A DNA stretch of 14,500 bases from Thermoplasmatota archaeon (GCA_030612095.1 JAUWOO010000031.1:1-14500); one strand, 5' to 3'. Numbered from the stretch's first letter, positions 1 through 7,630 are shown. The notes: generated by a model from the sequence alone, not told the origin. Numbers and translations: made by a program.

Positions 1-28
1 CAAAAAATCGAAAATAGATTGCAAATAT
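1..28 (-). terminator. T-rich tract downstream of hsp20
   Basis: Read on the minus strand, the bases after the hsp20 stop codon contain two T-rich runs (TCTATTTT and GATTTTTTG). Archaeal RNA polymerase terminates at such U-rich tracts without needing a hairpin. No hairpin is obvious here, and the window edge cuts the context, so this is a weak call. Confidence 0.3.
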
Positions 29-595
29 CTAGTCTATGTTCACCCTATATCCAGTTCCAGGTTTCTTTTTTTCCTTTCTCTTTAACACAACATCCAGGAT
101 GCCGTTTTTGTAAGTGGCTTTCGTCGTCTTAGGTAATATGGCACATGGAATTTCAACAAGTTTATGGTATTTTCTATTGGGTGTGTCTACATCTATCTCA
201 AGAGTATCATCAGTTATATTAAGAGTTATGTCTCCTTTTTCAACACCAGGTATCTCAACAGTCACCGCAACATCTTCATCTCCTTCTATTATATCGGTTA
301 GTGGCTCCCGATCCTCAGAAATTGTAGGGGGACCAGCGGGTGTTTTTACAGGACGGTTACCAAATTCTTGTATCTTTGGTTTACCATCAGGACCCATATT
401 CATACTAAATCCATGAATAAAACGTTTATTTGGTTCGAATCCTCCACGGAACATATCCTCAATCATTTCTTTAAAATCAGTACTTTCAAACATTCTTTGC
501 ATTTCATCAAAGATTCTTTCAAAATCCTCATCATTAATAAAATCAAATGGGCTTTTTCGTCTTCTTCTATCCTTATCCCTATCAAATGGATCCAT
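29..595 (-). CDS. Hsp20 / alpha-crystallin family small heat-shock protein
   Basis: This is a 188-residue small heat-shock protein, an ATP-independent holdase that binds unfolding proteins in the cytoplasm. The alpha-crystallin domain spans about residues 98-175. It begins at PLTDIIEGDEDV, continues through the VTVEIPGVEKGDI strand region, and carries the family's C-terminal motif A160-TYK-NGIL. The N-terminal arm (1-60) is charged, with an RRRR stretch, followed by a segment at 66-80 (MNMGPDGKPKIQEFGN) that I recall from archaeal Hsp20 relatives. A classical C-terminal I-x-I motif is not obvious. The ATG at 595 is preceded by a good ribosome site (AAGGGG, about 8 bases upstream), which supports this start. 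The gene lies 63 bases downstream of dnaJ on the same strand, so the two may be co-expressed for protein folding. A TATA-like element in the gap would also allow independent transcription. Confidence 0.9.
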   Translation of the reverse strand: MDPFDRDKDRRRRKSPFDFINDEDFERIFDEMQRMFESTDFKEMIEDMFRGGFEPNKRFIHGFSMNMGPDGKPKIQEFGNRPVKTPAGPPTISEDREPLTDIIEGDEDVAVTVEIPGVEKGDITLNITDDTLEIDVDTPNRKYHKLVEIPCAILPKTTKATYKNGILDVVLKRKEKKKPGTGYRVNID

Positions 596-640
596 TTCTA
601 TTTCCCCTTACTGTTTCTATATTATTCTCTATAGCATCTC

Positions 641-651
641 CTATTTAATAT
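641..651 (-). promoter_or_regulatory. Possible hsp20 promoter (BRE/TATA)
   Basis: Minus-strand reading gives CCGAAAATATTAAATA, a purine-rich BRE-like stretch followed by a TATA-like core. A start about 26 bases downstream would fall near 619, leaving a leader of roughly 24 bases that includes the AAGGGG ribosome site. The element overlaps nothing coding, but AT-rich spacers give such matches easily. Confidence 0.35.
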
Positions 652-658
652 TTTCGGC

Positions 659-1747
659 CTATAACTTTTTCAGCTCATCGCCCAGTTCTTCTAATAATTT
701 TTTTGTTTTTCTATTGAGTTTTTTCGGTGTTTTTATGCGTATCTCTACATATAGAGCCCCATAGCCTCTCCCGTGTATATCAGGCATTCCTTTGCCTCTG
801 ATCTTAAATACACTACCAGTTTGTGTTCCTTCCGGAATCCTTAATCTCCCAGATCTGCCATCAATGGTATCGACATCTATCTTTGTACCAAGAGCAGCCT
901 CTGGAAAAGATATCCCCTCAGCAGTGTAAAGATTTGGTCCTTGCCTATCGAATTTCGGATGTTTTTTAACGTGAATTGCGACATAGAGATCGCCATTTCC
1001 AGCTTCTCCTGCCTCTCCTTCTCCGCGCAACCTCAGTTGTGACCCTTCATCCACCCCTGATGGTATTCTAACATCAATGCTTCTCGTTACTTGCATCATG
1101 CCAGTTCCATGACATCTGGAACAACGTTCCTTGATAATTACCCCTTGACCGCGACATTTGTCACAGGTGGTTACCTGAGTAAACATGCCAAAAGGGGTTC
1201 TTCTAGAATAGTTCACCTGACCTGTACCATTGCACTGAGAACATTTATTAGGGGTCGTTCCAGGTCTAGCCCCACTACCTTTACAGGTATCGCAGGTTTC
1301 AGTTCTTGGAACCTTTATTCCTGTCTCAATTCCCTTATAAGCATCTTCTAAACTTATATCCATACCATACTGTAAATCTCTGCCCCGTCTAGCATAAGCT
1401 CTTCTATCATAACCGGCACTATGTCCAAAAAATTGTTCAAAGATGTCATTAAAGTTAAATCCCGCTCCCCTAAAGATATTGCCAAAGTCTGCCCCTCTGA
1501 AAATGTCCTCATAGCTATAGCTTTGATCTATGCCTGCATGACCATATTGATCATACATTCTCCTTTTTTCATCATCATATAAAACAGCATATGCTTCGGA
1601 AAACTCCTTGAATTTCTCTTCTGCCTCCTTGCTGGGGTTTTTATCTGGATGATATTTCAATGCAAGTTTTCGGTAGGCACTCTTAATTTCTTTTTTATCC
1701 GCATTTTTATCTATGCCAAGAATTTCATAGTAGTCTCGCTTTGTCAT
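659..1747 (-). CDS. dnaJ: Molecular chaperone DnaJ (Hsp40, type I)
   Basis: This is a complete 362-residue type I DnaJ, which delivers substrates to Hsp70 (DnaK) and stimulates its ATPase through the J domain. The J domain covers residues 1-70 with the essential HPD at 33-35. A Gly/Phe-rich linker follows (about 72-125, with FGNIFRGAGFNFNDIF). All four zinc-finger CxxCxGxG repeats are intact, starting at C152, C169, C195 and C209, so both zinc sites are predicted to form. The C-terminal substrate-binding domains (about 220-345) include the conserved RIPEGTQTGSVFKIRGKGMP. Length is normal for the family. Archaeal DnaK/DnaJ systems are regarded as acquired from bacteria, but DnaK and GrpE are not in this window. 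The ATG at 1747 has no clear ribosome site. A TATA element about 30 bases upstream suggests a leaderless or nearly leaderless message. Confidence 0.96.
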   Translation of the reverse strand: MTKRDYYEILGIDKNADKKEIKSAYRKLALKYHPDKNPSKEAEEKFKEFSEAYAVLYDDEKRRMYDQYGHAGIDQSYSYEDIFRGADFGNIFRGAGFNFNDIFEQFFGHSAGYDRRAYARRGRDLQYGMDISLEDAYKGIETGIKVPRTETCDTCKGSGARPGTTPNKCSQCNGTGQVNYSRRTPFGMFTQVTTCDKCRGQGVIIKERCSRCHGTGMMQVTRSIDVRIPSGVDEGSQLRLRGEGEAGEAGNGDLYVAIHVKKHPKFDRQGPNLYTAEGISFPEAALGTKIDVDTIDGRSGRLRIPEGTQTGSVFKIRGKGMPDIHGRGYGALYVEIRIKTPKKLNRKTKKLLEELGDELKKL

Positions 1748-1773
1748 AATGTAACCAACGGTATTTCAAAAAC

Positions 1774-1781
1774 TAATATAT
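1774..1781 (-). promoter_or_regulatory. TATA box of dnaJ
   Basis: The minus strand reads ATATATTA here. Its centre lies about 26 bases before position 1751, and the dnaJ ATG is at 1747. This predicts a nearly leaderless transcript, which agrees with the lack of a Shine-Dalgarno site before dnaJ. Confidence 0.5.
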
Positions 1782-1809
1782 GTGTTTTGCCCAGAAATTC
1801 AAAATACCC

Positions 1810-2526
1810 TCATATTATAAGATTCATCAAATGGAATAGTAGATCCCCCAAAATAAATGAACACAGAAAACCAGCCAGCAATGGTATCATAAATGGGATT
1901 TTCGGTGTAACCCATATCTCCATTATACCATTTTTTTCAAATGTTTCCAAATCATTCTCAACATCAAATTCCTTAGGCATGTAGGAAAATTTTCTCTTGC
2001 CACCCACTATTTTTTCCAGTGGCCAGACAAACCTTTCTTTTGCCTTTTCAACACTCAGTTTGTAACCCAAAAGACAGTATGGAAATTCTATATTTCTCCG
2101 AGCTATGTTAAATATCAATAAACTCACAGGTATTAGTAAAAACAGTAATACAGAGTTGGAAAGTATAACCCACGAAAAAGGCATAAAAGATCTCAACAGA
2201 GGAAATTCAAATATTGATGGCTCTAATGGAACAAGTATTGCCAGTGCCATCATTGCCTTTGCATCGGCCCCACCAAAGATAAGTCGTAGCTGGAAAAAGA
2301 CATACATAAGAACTATCATAATTGGTATAAAAATAAGATAAAATATATTGTCAAATCCGATCGTAAGGTATTGTATAACCAGCAGGATTGTTCCAACAGA
2401 ACCCATTATAACCCATAGCATGTTTGAAGCTCTCCTGGTTTTTATATCTGTATATGATGCATAGGAGAGTATTGTTGTTCCAACAACTAGTCGAGCAATA
2501 TCCAGCAATGCTGCAGTTTCTACCAT
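1810..2526 (-). CDS. Archaeal prepilin peptidase (A24 family, FlaK/PibD type)
   Basis: This membrane aspartic protease removes the short class III signal peptide from archaeal pilins or archaellins at the inner face of the membrane. Counting from ATG 2526 (238 residues), the first catalytic aspartate is D27 in SYTDIKTRRASN and the second is D88 in the GGAD motif, which corresponds to the family's GxGD. Hydrophobic segments lie around residues 10-24, 38-53, 58-78, 89-102 and 108-140, and a last one near the C-terminus (about 211-235). The C-terminal part, with IWVTPKIPFMIPLLAGF, is characteristic of archaeal members. An in-frame TTG at 2535 would add three residues, but the TATA element at 2555-2564 places the start of transcription near 2533, so I prefer the ATG. 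The gene is divergent from the pilus cluster and is the likely processor of the LamG pilin at 7711. Confidence 0.9.
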   Translation of the reverse strand: MVETAALLDIARLVVGTTILSYASYTDIKTRRASNMLWVIMGSVGTILLVIQYLTIGFDNIFYLIFIPIMIVLMYVFFQLRLIFGGADAKAMMALAILVPLEPSIFEFPLLRSFMPFSWVILSNSVLLFLLIPVSLLIFNIARRNIEFPYCLLGYKLSVEKAKERFVWPLEKIVGGKRKFSYMPKEFDVENDLETFEKNGIMEIWVTPKIPFMIPLLAGFLCSFILGDLLFHLMNLII

Positions 2527-2554
2527 GGTTGACAACTAGTAAACAAAACAAATC

Positions 2555-2564
2555 ATATTAAATT
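2555..2564 (-). promoter_or_regulatory. TATA box of the prepilin peptidase gene
   Basis: The minus strand reads AATTTAATAT, with its centre about 26 bases before position 2533. That leaves a leader of only about seven bases before ATG 2526, in keeping with the absence of a ribosome binding site. Confidence 0.4.
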
Positions 2565-2567
2565 ACG

Positions 2568-2584
2568 GGTGAATGTCTAACACC
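2568..2584. promoter_or_regulatory. Possible operator: GGTG-N9-CACC inverted repeat
   Basis: A 4-bp inverted repeat with a 9-base spacer lies just upstream of the peptidase TATA element, in the divergent region between peptidase and pilus cluster. It overlaps a second, 6-bp inverted repeat, GAATGT (2571-2576) and ACATTC (2594-2599). A similar GTGA-N9-TCAC element sits at 12342-12358. The arms are short, so chance is a serious alternative. Confidence 0.2.
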
Positions 2585-2695
2585 AGTAAAACAACATTCT
2601 ATATGGAGAAGAAACTCTGAACTTTTAAAACAATATACTGGCCACGTGAAACAACTGACTAAAAATTTTACAATTGCCAGGATTCAACAGAAACG

Positions 2696-2702
2696 TTTAT
2701 TA
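2696..2702 (+). promoter_or_regulatory. Likely promoter (BRE/TATA) of the pilus cluster
   Basis: The sequence GAAACGTTTATTAG combines a purine-rich BRE-like part (GAAACG) with a TTTATTA core, the usual archaeal arrangement. A start about 26 bases downstream would be near 2725. This is about 20 bases before the leader-peptide ATG at 2745 and about 80 before the first large gene at 2807. No better candidate is seen in the 2536-2806 spacer. Confidence 0.5.
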
Positions 2703-2744
2703 GAATAATATCATCTTACATATTTGTCCGTAAAGGGAAGGAAA

Positions 2745-2819
2745 ATGGGATGCCTCGAGAGCAATCGCTGTAGCGCATCTACTAAATCGCAGGAGATTTG
2801 GGAAGAATGCCTAATTTGA
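2745..2819 (+). CDS. Possible 24-residue leader peptide (upstream ORF)
   Basis: A short open frame runs from ATG 2745 to TGA 2817-2819. It encodes 24 residues beginning MGCLESNRC and ending EECLI, with cysteines at 3, 9 and 22. It has the best ribosome site in this region, GGGAAGG at 2735-2741, correctly spaced from its ATG, and it lies just downstream of the inferred transcription start. Its 3' end overlaps the ATG of the next gene (2807) by 13 bases in another frame, an arrangement seen in translational coupling or attenuation. I recognise no relative. Nothing beyond position and ribosome site shows that it is translated, and a chance ORF in a leader is the main alternative. Confidence 0.4.
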   Translation: MGCLESNRCSASTKSQEIWEECLI

Positions 2820-3928
2820 AAAAATATAAGGAAACAAAACTGGTTAGACCAGAGTTGAATGTCTTTTTAGCAGTGGGAACATTTGACCCATTTACCAGAA
2901 GAAAGAAAAAAAATAATCCTAAACAGCCCAAAGAGGAGAAAAAGATAAAGGGTTCTGAGAGAAAACCGACCGATTTTCATTCAGACATGGAAAAAAAAGT
3001 AGATGCTTTAATAGCAAATATGGGAAAAGAAACAAAACCAGAAAATGATTTTGATTCTTTTAATACTAAAGATGAGTTATTTGAGATAAACTCCCCAAGT
3101 AAAATCCAATCTGAATCTAAAATCGTTAAAAATTCCGAAGAACCAAAAAAAGATATCCTAAACTCAAAGACTGCTGGTAATGAGCACACAAATGACAAGA
3201 ATATTCTCGATCAAACATCAGGTGAACATGACGTAGCACCCAAACATTCAATCATTAGTTTTACCCACCATATAAAAATTAGATGTAAAGGAGAAAGGGA
3301 GAAACTAAAAGGCGCTAAAGAAAAAAGTAAATCACATGATACAACACCATTATCTGAAAATTTCAAATTCAAAGTTGAAAAGAAAGAAACAGGCACAGAT
3401 AATGTATTTACAAAAACAGAGGGAGAACTAGAAGAAACCAAGATAGAGAATGAGGGAAAAGAGCTGGTTGAACATAACAGCAATAAGTTAAGAAAATTGG
3501 AATTGAAAAAAGCAAAAAAAGAAGCTAGAGATAAAGAAAAAGAGCTAGAGATAAAAAGGTTAGAAGAGGAAAAGAGGATAAAATTGGAATTGAAAAAAGC
3601 AAGAAGAATGGAAAAGGCAAAAGGAAAAAATATTGTAGATTCTAATCAACAAAACACCCCCGGGGATGAGAATTTAGAACAGGAATGGAAAAAAGATAAA
3701 GAACATAATGAGAAAAACAATAGTCAAACACCCGAGATGGATACTTCAATCGTTGGAAAAAAAGAAATGGAAAAAGAAGATTCCATATTGGATGAAGACA
3801 TCAAAAAAGTTCTTTTAATGACTGATAATCTTTTAGGAAATCTCCCGGAAGAAGTTATAGATGAATTTGTTAAATCCAAGGATTTTGCTTTGTATGAGAA
3901 AGTGATTAACAAATATAAAATCAAGTGA
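2807..3928 (+). CDS. Lys/Glu-rich coiled-coil protein, first large gene of the pilus cluster
   Basis: This soluble protein of 373 residues (from ATG 2807) is not a family I can name. There is no signal peptide or membrane segment, so it should stay in the cytoplasm. Residues 1-30 hold a short less-charged segment (VRPELNVFLAVGTFDPF), followed by about 200 residues of low-complexity Lys/Glu/Ser sequence. A strongly helical, coiled-coil-like stretch (about 225-275) contains a duplicated LELKKA(K/R) unit. The last 45 residues (329-373) look folded, with NLPEEVIDEFVKSKDFALYEKVINKY, and I have a vague memory of similar tails in archaeal proteins next to secretion ATPases. AGGAG at 2791-2795 serves ATG 2807. 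A TTG at 2798 is in frame but too close to that site. The ATPase gene starts 6 bases after the stop, so a cytoplasmic partner or regulator of the ATPase is a reasonable inference. Confidence 0.75.
   Translation: MPNLKKYKETKLVRPELNVFLAVGTFDPFTRRKKKNNPKQPKEEKKIKGSERKPTDFHSDMEKKVDALIANMGKETKPENDFDSFNTKDELFEINSPSKIQSESKIVKNSEEPKKDILNSKTAGNEHTNDKNILDQTSGEHDVAPKHSIISFTHHIKIRCKGEREKLKGAKEKSKSHDTTPLSENFKFKVEKKETGTDNVFTKTEGELEETKIENEGKELVEHNSNKLRKLELKKAKKEARDKEKELEIKRLEEEKRIKLELKKARRMEKAKGKNIVDSNQQNTPGDENLEQEWKKDKEHNEKNNSQTPEMDTSIVGKKEMEKEDSILDEDIKKVLLMTDNLLGNLPEEVIDEFVKSKDFALYEKVINKYKIK
3493..3602 (+). repeat. Duplicated 23-base unit inside the coiled-coil gene
   Basis: The same 23 bases, starting AAAATTGGAATTG, occur at 3493-3515 and 3580-3602, exactly 87 bases (29 codons) apart and in the same reading frame. 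Between them AGCTAGAGATAAA also occurs twice, 21 bases apart. The protein repeats LELKKA and the region reads as a charged helix grown by in-frame duplication. Confidence 0.7.
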
Positions 3929-3934
3929 TGTTTT

Positions 3935-5890
3935 ATGGGACTCTTAGAAAAGGCACAACAAAAAAAACCGAATCCGAATGAAACAAAAGATACAACAGAA
4001 CCAACCATAAAGATAGAGAATGCAATAGAGCAAGTGAATACAACAAGTCTCCTGGAAAGAGCAAAACAGAGAGAAAAGCATTTATCAGAAATAACAAAAG
4101 AAATCACAGTTAGTGAAACAACAGAAAAACAGGAACCATCAATTATTCATTTAGATCTACTAAAAAACAGAGGGGATGAAAACAAAGAGATTATAGACGA
4201 AAGAAAGGGATTTGGATGGAAAGGTCTGGGCAGCAGAAGAATCGTTTATGATAACAATATTAGTGAATATGTATATGAGGTTTCAGAACCCGTTCTGGAC
4301 AAGAATGAACTGGAGATTAAAAAAGAACTATCCCATTTGTTTAAAATGCTTGCCGATATAAACATTTCAAGCACGGAAGATGAAGAGAAGGAAAAATATC
4401 TTGAGGAAACATTAGAACAGATAGTAATTGATAACAATATTAATTTTTATATAAAGGAAGAAGACAAGCCATCTAAAAAATCATTTAAGGATTTTCTACA
4501 TATAAAATCTAAAAACAATAACGAAGAAGTAGAACTTGAATCTGACGAAGACAAACCAGCGGAAAACATCTCTTCTCCTCAAAAAACGGATAAAAAAAGA
4601 AAAACAAAGGAAGAACGGGAAGAAGAGAAAGAAGAAATAGAATTGGCAGCAAAAGAATCAAAGGATAAGATTTTTTATCACGTATTTAGAGAGTTTATAG
4701 GATACGGCCCTATCGATATCGTTATGAAAGATGATGGTATCGAAGACATTTCGTGTGATGGGCATCATGTTCCAATATTTCTTTATCATAAAAAGTACGA
4801 AGCCATTTCAACAAACATACATTTTGAGAATGAAGAACATCTAAATTCTTTTGTTGTACGCCTTGCACAGATATGCGGTAAACAAATATCCATTTATTCT
4901 CCCATTGTTGATGGAAAACTCCCCGATGGTTCGAGACTTCAGACTACCCTTGCAAGAACAGTTACTAAAGGTTCAACCTTTACCATTCGTAGGTTCAGAG
5001 AAAATCCCCTTACTCCAATCGATTTGATAGAATTTAAATCACTTTCTACAGATATGGCAGCATATTTCTGGATGGCCCTTGAAAATGGAGCATCAATACT
5101 ATTCTGCGGCGGAACGGCTAGTGGAAAAACTACTGCACTTAATGCCTTATCGCTATTTATACCGTCATCACATAAGATTATCACAATCGAGGATACCCGT
5201 GAGATTAGTCTCCCGCATAAAAACTGGATAGCAGATACCACTAGACAAGGATTTTCTTCATCTGAGGAAGCCAAGACAGGTAAAGATATTGACATGTTTG
5301 ATCTCATTAGAGCTGCGTTAAGACAGAGACCAAAAGTTGTTATGGTAGGTGAAGTCAGAGGAAAAGAAGCTTACAGTCTATTTCAGGCAATGGCAACAGG
5401 ACACACCGCATATTCAACAATTCATGCAAGTACCATATACACACTTATACAGCGATTAGAAAATGCCCCTATATCACTACCGCGTGCCTTGCTTACATCT
5501 CTTGACATAATCGTATTTCAGAATGCAATTGACATTGGTGGAAAAACGGTACGACGAATGACAAGTGTAACCGAAGTAATAAAACTTGATCCTGATTCAA
5601 ACCAACTTATATTCATGGAACCATTCAAATGGATCTCTAAGACAGATGACAGATTCGAAAGTAGTCATTCAAGTAAAGTACTGAACAATATCAAAGCACA
5701 AAATGACTGGAATGATAAACAGCTTGATAGGGAACTAGAGAACAGAAAGACGATACTTGAATGGATGAAAAAGAAAAACATCAGAGACTACATAGAAGTA
5801 GGAAAAATTGTTTCAGAATATCAAAAACATCCTGAAGCTTTGTTGAAAAAAGCAGAGAGGGAGATGAATGAAATCCACAAAATACAGTAG
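3935..5890 (+). CDS. Type IV pilus assembly / secretion ATPase (FlaI-GspE-TadA superfamily)
   Basis: This cytoplasmic hexameric ATPase powers insertion of pilin subunits. The 651-residue protein has all core motifs: Walker A G392-GTAS-GKTT (K398), the acidic box E419-DTRE, Walker B VVMVGEVRG (G472-E473), and the His box GHTAYSTIHAS (489-499). The conserved core starts near residue 246 (FREFIGYGPIDIVM, then LPDGSRLQTTLAR), and the C-terminal EWMKKKNIRDYIEVGKIV resembles archaeal FlaI-like proteins. It is about 100 residues longer than usual. The extra length is a charged N-terminal region in which the unit LLE(K/R)A(Q/K)Q appears twice (about residues 3-9 and 38-44), and a Lys/Glu linker at about 177-245 that separates an N-terminal domain (about 85-175) from the catalytic core. 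Its end overlaps the next gene by 23 bases. Without FlaH or archaellins nearby, a pilus rather than an archaellum is inferred. Confidence 0.95.
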   Translation: MGLLEKAQQKKPNPNETKDTTEPTIKIENAIEQVNTTSLLERAKQREKHLSEITKEITVSETTEKQEPSIIHLDLLKNRGDENKEIIDERKGFGWKGLGSRRIVYDNNISEYVYEVSEPVLDKNELEIKKELSHLFKMLADINISSTEDEEKEKYLEETLEQIVIDNNINFYIKEEDKPSKKSFKDFLHIKSKNNNEEVELESDEDKPAENISSPQKTDKKRKTKEEREEEKEEIELAAKESKDKIFYHVFREFIGYGPIDIVMKDDGIEDISCDGHHVPIFLYHKKYEAISTNIHFENEEHLNSFVVRLAQICGKQISIYSPIVDGKLPDGSRLQTTLARTVTKGSTFTIRRFRENPLTPIDLIEFKSLSTDMAAYFWMALENGASILFCGGTASGKTTALNALSLFIPSSHKIITIEDTREISLPHKNWIADTTRQGFSSSEEAKTGKDIDMFDLIRAALRQRPKVVMVGEVRGKEAYSLFQAMATGHTAYSTIHASTIYTLIQRLENAPISLPRALLTSLDIIVFQNAIDIGGKTVRRMTSVTEVIKLDPDSNQLIFMEPFKWISKTDDRFESSHSSKVLNNIKAQNDWNDKQLDRELENRKTILEWMKKKNIRDYIEVGKIVSEYQKHPEALLKKAEREMNEIHKIQ

Positions 5891-6731
5891 ATTTTGTAGA
5901 CGTCTCTTCTCAAAAACGTTTGAACGATTGGATATAAGTGAAACAAGTAAAAATAGACTACTGGAAAAAGCAGATATCAGCATGGTGTACAAGGAATATT
6001 ACTCCATGGTTGTAATGAATATCATAATAGGTTTTATTTCATCCTTTATATCCACACTTATTCTGTATCTACTTATTCCCCATAATATAACATCATTACT
6101 CATTCTTATAGTATCATCCATAGTACCAATAGGCATTGGATTATATTATCTAGGTATGCCTACCTCAAAAGCAAAAAGTCGAGGTAAAAATATTGACAGA
6201 TATCTACCATATGCAACAAATTTTATCAATACAATGTCTGTCGCAGGCATCTCACCCACAGAAATATTTGAAGCTTTGTCAGCAATAAAGTTATATGGAG
6301 AGGTGCAAAAAGAAGCGAAAAAAATTACAACCGAGCTTAATATGATGGGAATCGATACAATCACAGCCCTGAAGAATGCAATAGTTATTTCTCCCTCCAC
6401 TAAATTCAAGGAATTTATTCAAGGCATGCTCGGAGTTATACAATCTGGGAGTGAATTAGGACCATATTTTGATAGATGCGTTGAAAAATACATGTCAGAT
6501 GACTTAATAGAAAGGAAAAGAAACCTAGAGGCACTGGCAATCATGGCGGAATCATTTGTCGTAACAGTAATTGCATTTCCGCTTTTCCTAGTAATCATAA
6601 TCTCAATAATGGGTATGACAAGCGGAGGTATATCATTTGATTTCCTATTCATCTTAGCTTTTCTGATACTCCCAATGTCTTACTGCGGTTTTTACGTAAT
6701 GATGAAATCAGGAATGGGGGAAGCAGTATGA
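5868..6731 (+). CDS. Type IV pilus platform protein, T2SSF domain (first half)
   Basis: This 287-residue integral membrane protein forms part of the platform that couples the ATPase to the growing pilus. Hydrophobic segments are at about 47-70, 73-96, 229-250 and 257-279. A cytoplasmic T2SSF domain between them (about 113-228) has the typical start YATNFINTMSVAGISPTEIFEAL and a later GSELGPYFDR. FlaJ of archaella usually holds two such domains in one chain of about 550 residues, whereas this protein and the next carry one each, as in TadB/TadC and some archaeal pilus systems. The ATG at 5868 lies inside the end of the ATPase gene, four bases after GAGGGAG, which indicates coupled translation. 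It overlaps the next gene in an ATGA. Confidence 0.9.
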   Translation: MKSTKYSRFCRRLFSKTFERLDISETSKNRLLEKADISMVYKEYYSMVVMNIIIGFISSFISTLILYLLIPHNITSLLILIVSSIVPIGIGLYYLGMPTSKAKSRGKNIDRYLPYATNFINTMSVAGISPTEIFEALSAIKLYGEVQKEAKKITTELNMMGIDTITALKNAIVISPSTKFKEFIQGMLGVIQSGSELGPYFDRCVEKYMSDDLIERKRNLEALAIMAESFVVTVIAFPLFLVIIISIMGMTSGGISFDFLFILAFLILPMSYCGFYVMMKSGMGEAV

Positions 6732-7630
6732 AAAATCTTTTCAAGCGTAAAAGGTACAATGTAAAACGAACATATGGAAAAGATACAACCATCCTAATAC
6801 TAACAGCAGCTTCATCAGGTTCCTCGATACTTTTGTTCTTATTTGGTGCCTTAACACTCATGGAGGTAACTGGATTTTCGGAAGATGTGATTTCAGGTGT
6901 CGATTTTCTAGTATTTGGTGTACTATTAGCAATTGGTCCAGTAGGTTTTTACAATCATCTAAAGGCAAAAAAGAAAAAAGACATCGAAAATCAGTTACCC
7001 GACTTCTTAAGGGAAATAAGCAGTTCAACGGCATCAGGAATGACCGTTTTTGACGCCATAGGATCTGTTTCCAAAGGAGAACATGGAAGATTAACACCAG
7101 AACTACAAAGAATGTCCTCTCAACTATCATGGGGCATATCAGTTAAAGATGCGCTCGACAACTTCGCAAAGAAAATAAACACAAACTCAGTGAAAAGGAT
7201 GGTAATCACAATAAACAAAGCGCTTGAGATTGGTGGTAACACCTCTGCAGTTTTTGATGCAGCAGCAAGAGAAATGGAACAAGCCAAACGCGTAGAACAA
7301 CAAAGAAAGGCAGAGATGTCCATGTACAGCATAGTGATATTCATCAGTTTTTTTGTATTCCTAGCAGTAATACTGATAATTGACAAAACAATCTTTCAGG
7401 CAATCTTTGATCTTCAAGATGAAATGGCAGGACAAGCAATAGGCAATATGAGGATTGCAGATATAGATCATGTCCTTTTGAAAAATATGTTTTTCTCGTT
7501 TATCATGGTCCAAAGTATAGGAGGTGGTCTACTCGGTGGATTTATGACCGATGGTAATCTTTCATCAGGCGTTCGGTATGGATTTATCCTTGTGCTGATC
7601 TCATTTTTTGTCTTCAAATTTATGTTTTAA
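6728..7630 (+). CDS. Type IV pilus platform protein, T2SSF domain (second half)
   Basis: This is the partner of the preceding protein: 300 residues with one T2SSF domain (about 88-200) starting LPDFLREISSSTASGMTVFDAI and including NKALEIGGNTSAVFDAAA. Hydrophobic segments are at about 22-45, 57-76, 198-218, 250-272 and 283-300. The N-terminus is rich in Arg/Lys (KNLFKRKRYNVKR), as expected for a cytoplasmic end. It starts within the stop codon of the upstream gene (ATGA), so the two are almost certainly translated together, probably at a fixed ratio to form one heteromeric platform. An 80-base gap with a TATA-like sequence separates it from the pilin gene. Confidence 0.9.
   Translation: MKNLFKRKRYNVKRTYGKDTTILILTAASSGSSILLFLFGALTLMEVTGFSEDVISGVDFLVFGVLLAIGPVGFYNHLKAKKKKDIENQLPDFLREISSSTASGMTVFDAIGSVSKGEHGRLTPELQRMSSQLSWGISVKDALDNFAKKINTNSVKRMVITINKALEIGGNTSAVFDAAAREMEQAKRVEQQRKAEMSMYSIVIFISFFVFLAVILIIDKTIFQAIFDLQDEMAGQAIGNMRIADIDHVLLKNMFFSFIMVQSIGGGLLGGFMTDGNLSSGVRYGFILVLISFFVFKFMF

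Noticed and set aside
2351..2551. A 66-residue minus-strand frame overlapping the start of the prepilin peptidase.
   Set aside because: It is a shadow in another frame of the peptidase, which has both catalytic aspartates and membrane segments. The shadow has no motif.
3493..3602. The 23-base repeats as a CRISPR or mobile-element signature.
   Set aside because: There are only two copies, in frame inside a Lys/Glu-rich coding region, best explained by duplication of a charged helix.
3935..7630. The cluster as an archaellum (archaeal flagellum) operon.
   Set aside because: No archaellin, FlaF/G, FlaH or chemotaxis gene is present, and the platform is split into two proteins. A pilus or surface-display system fits better.
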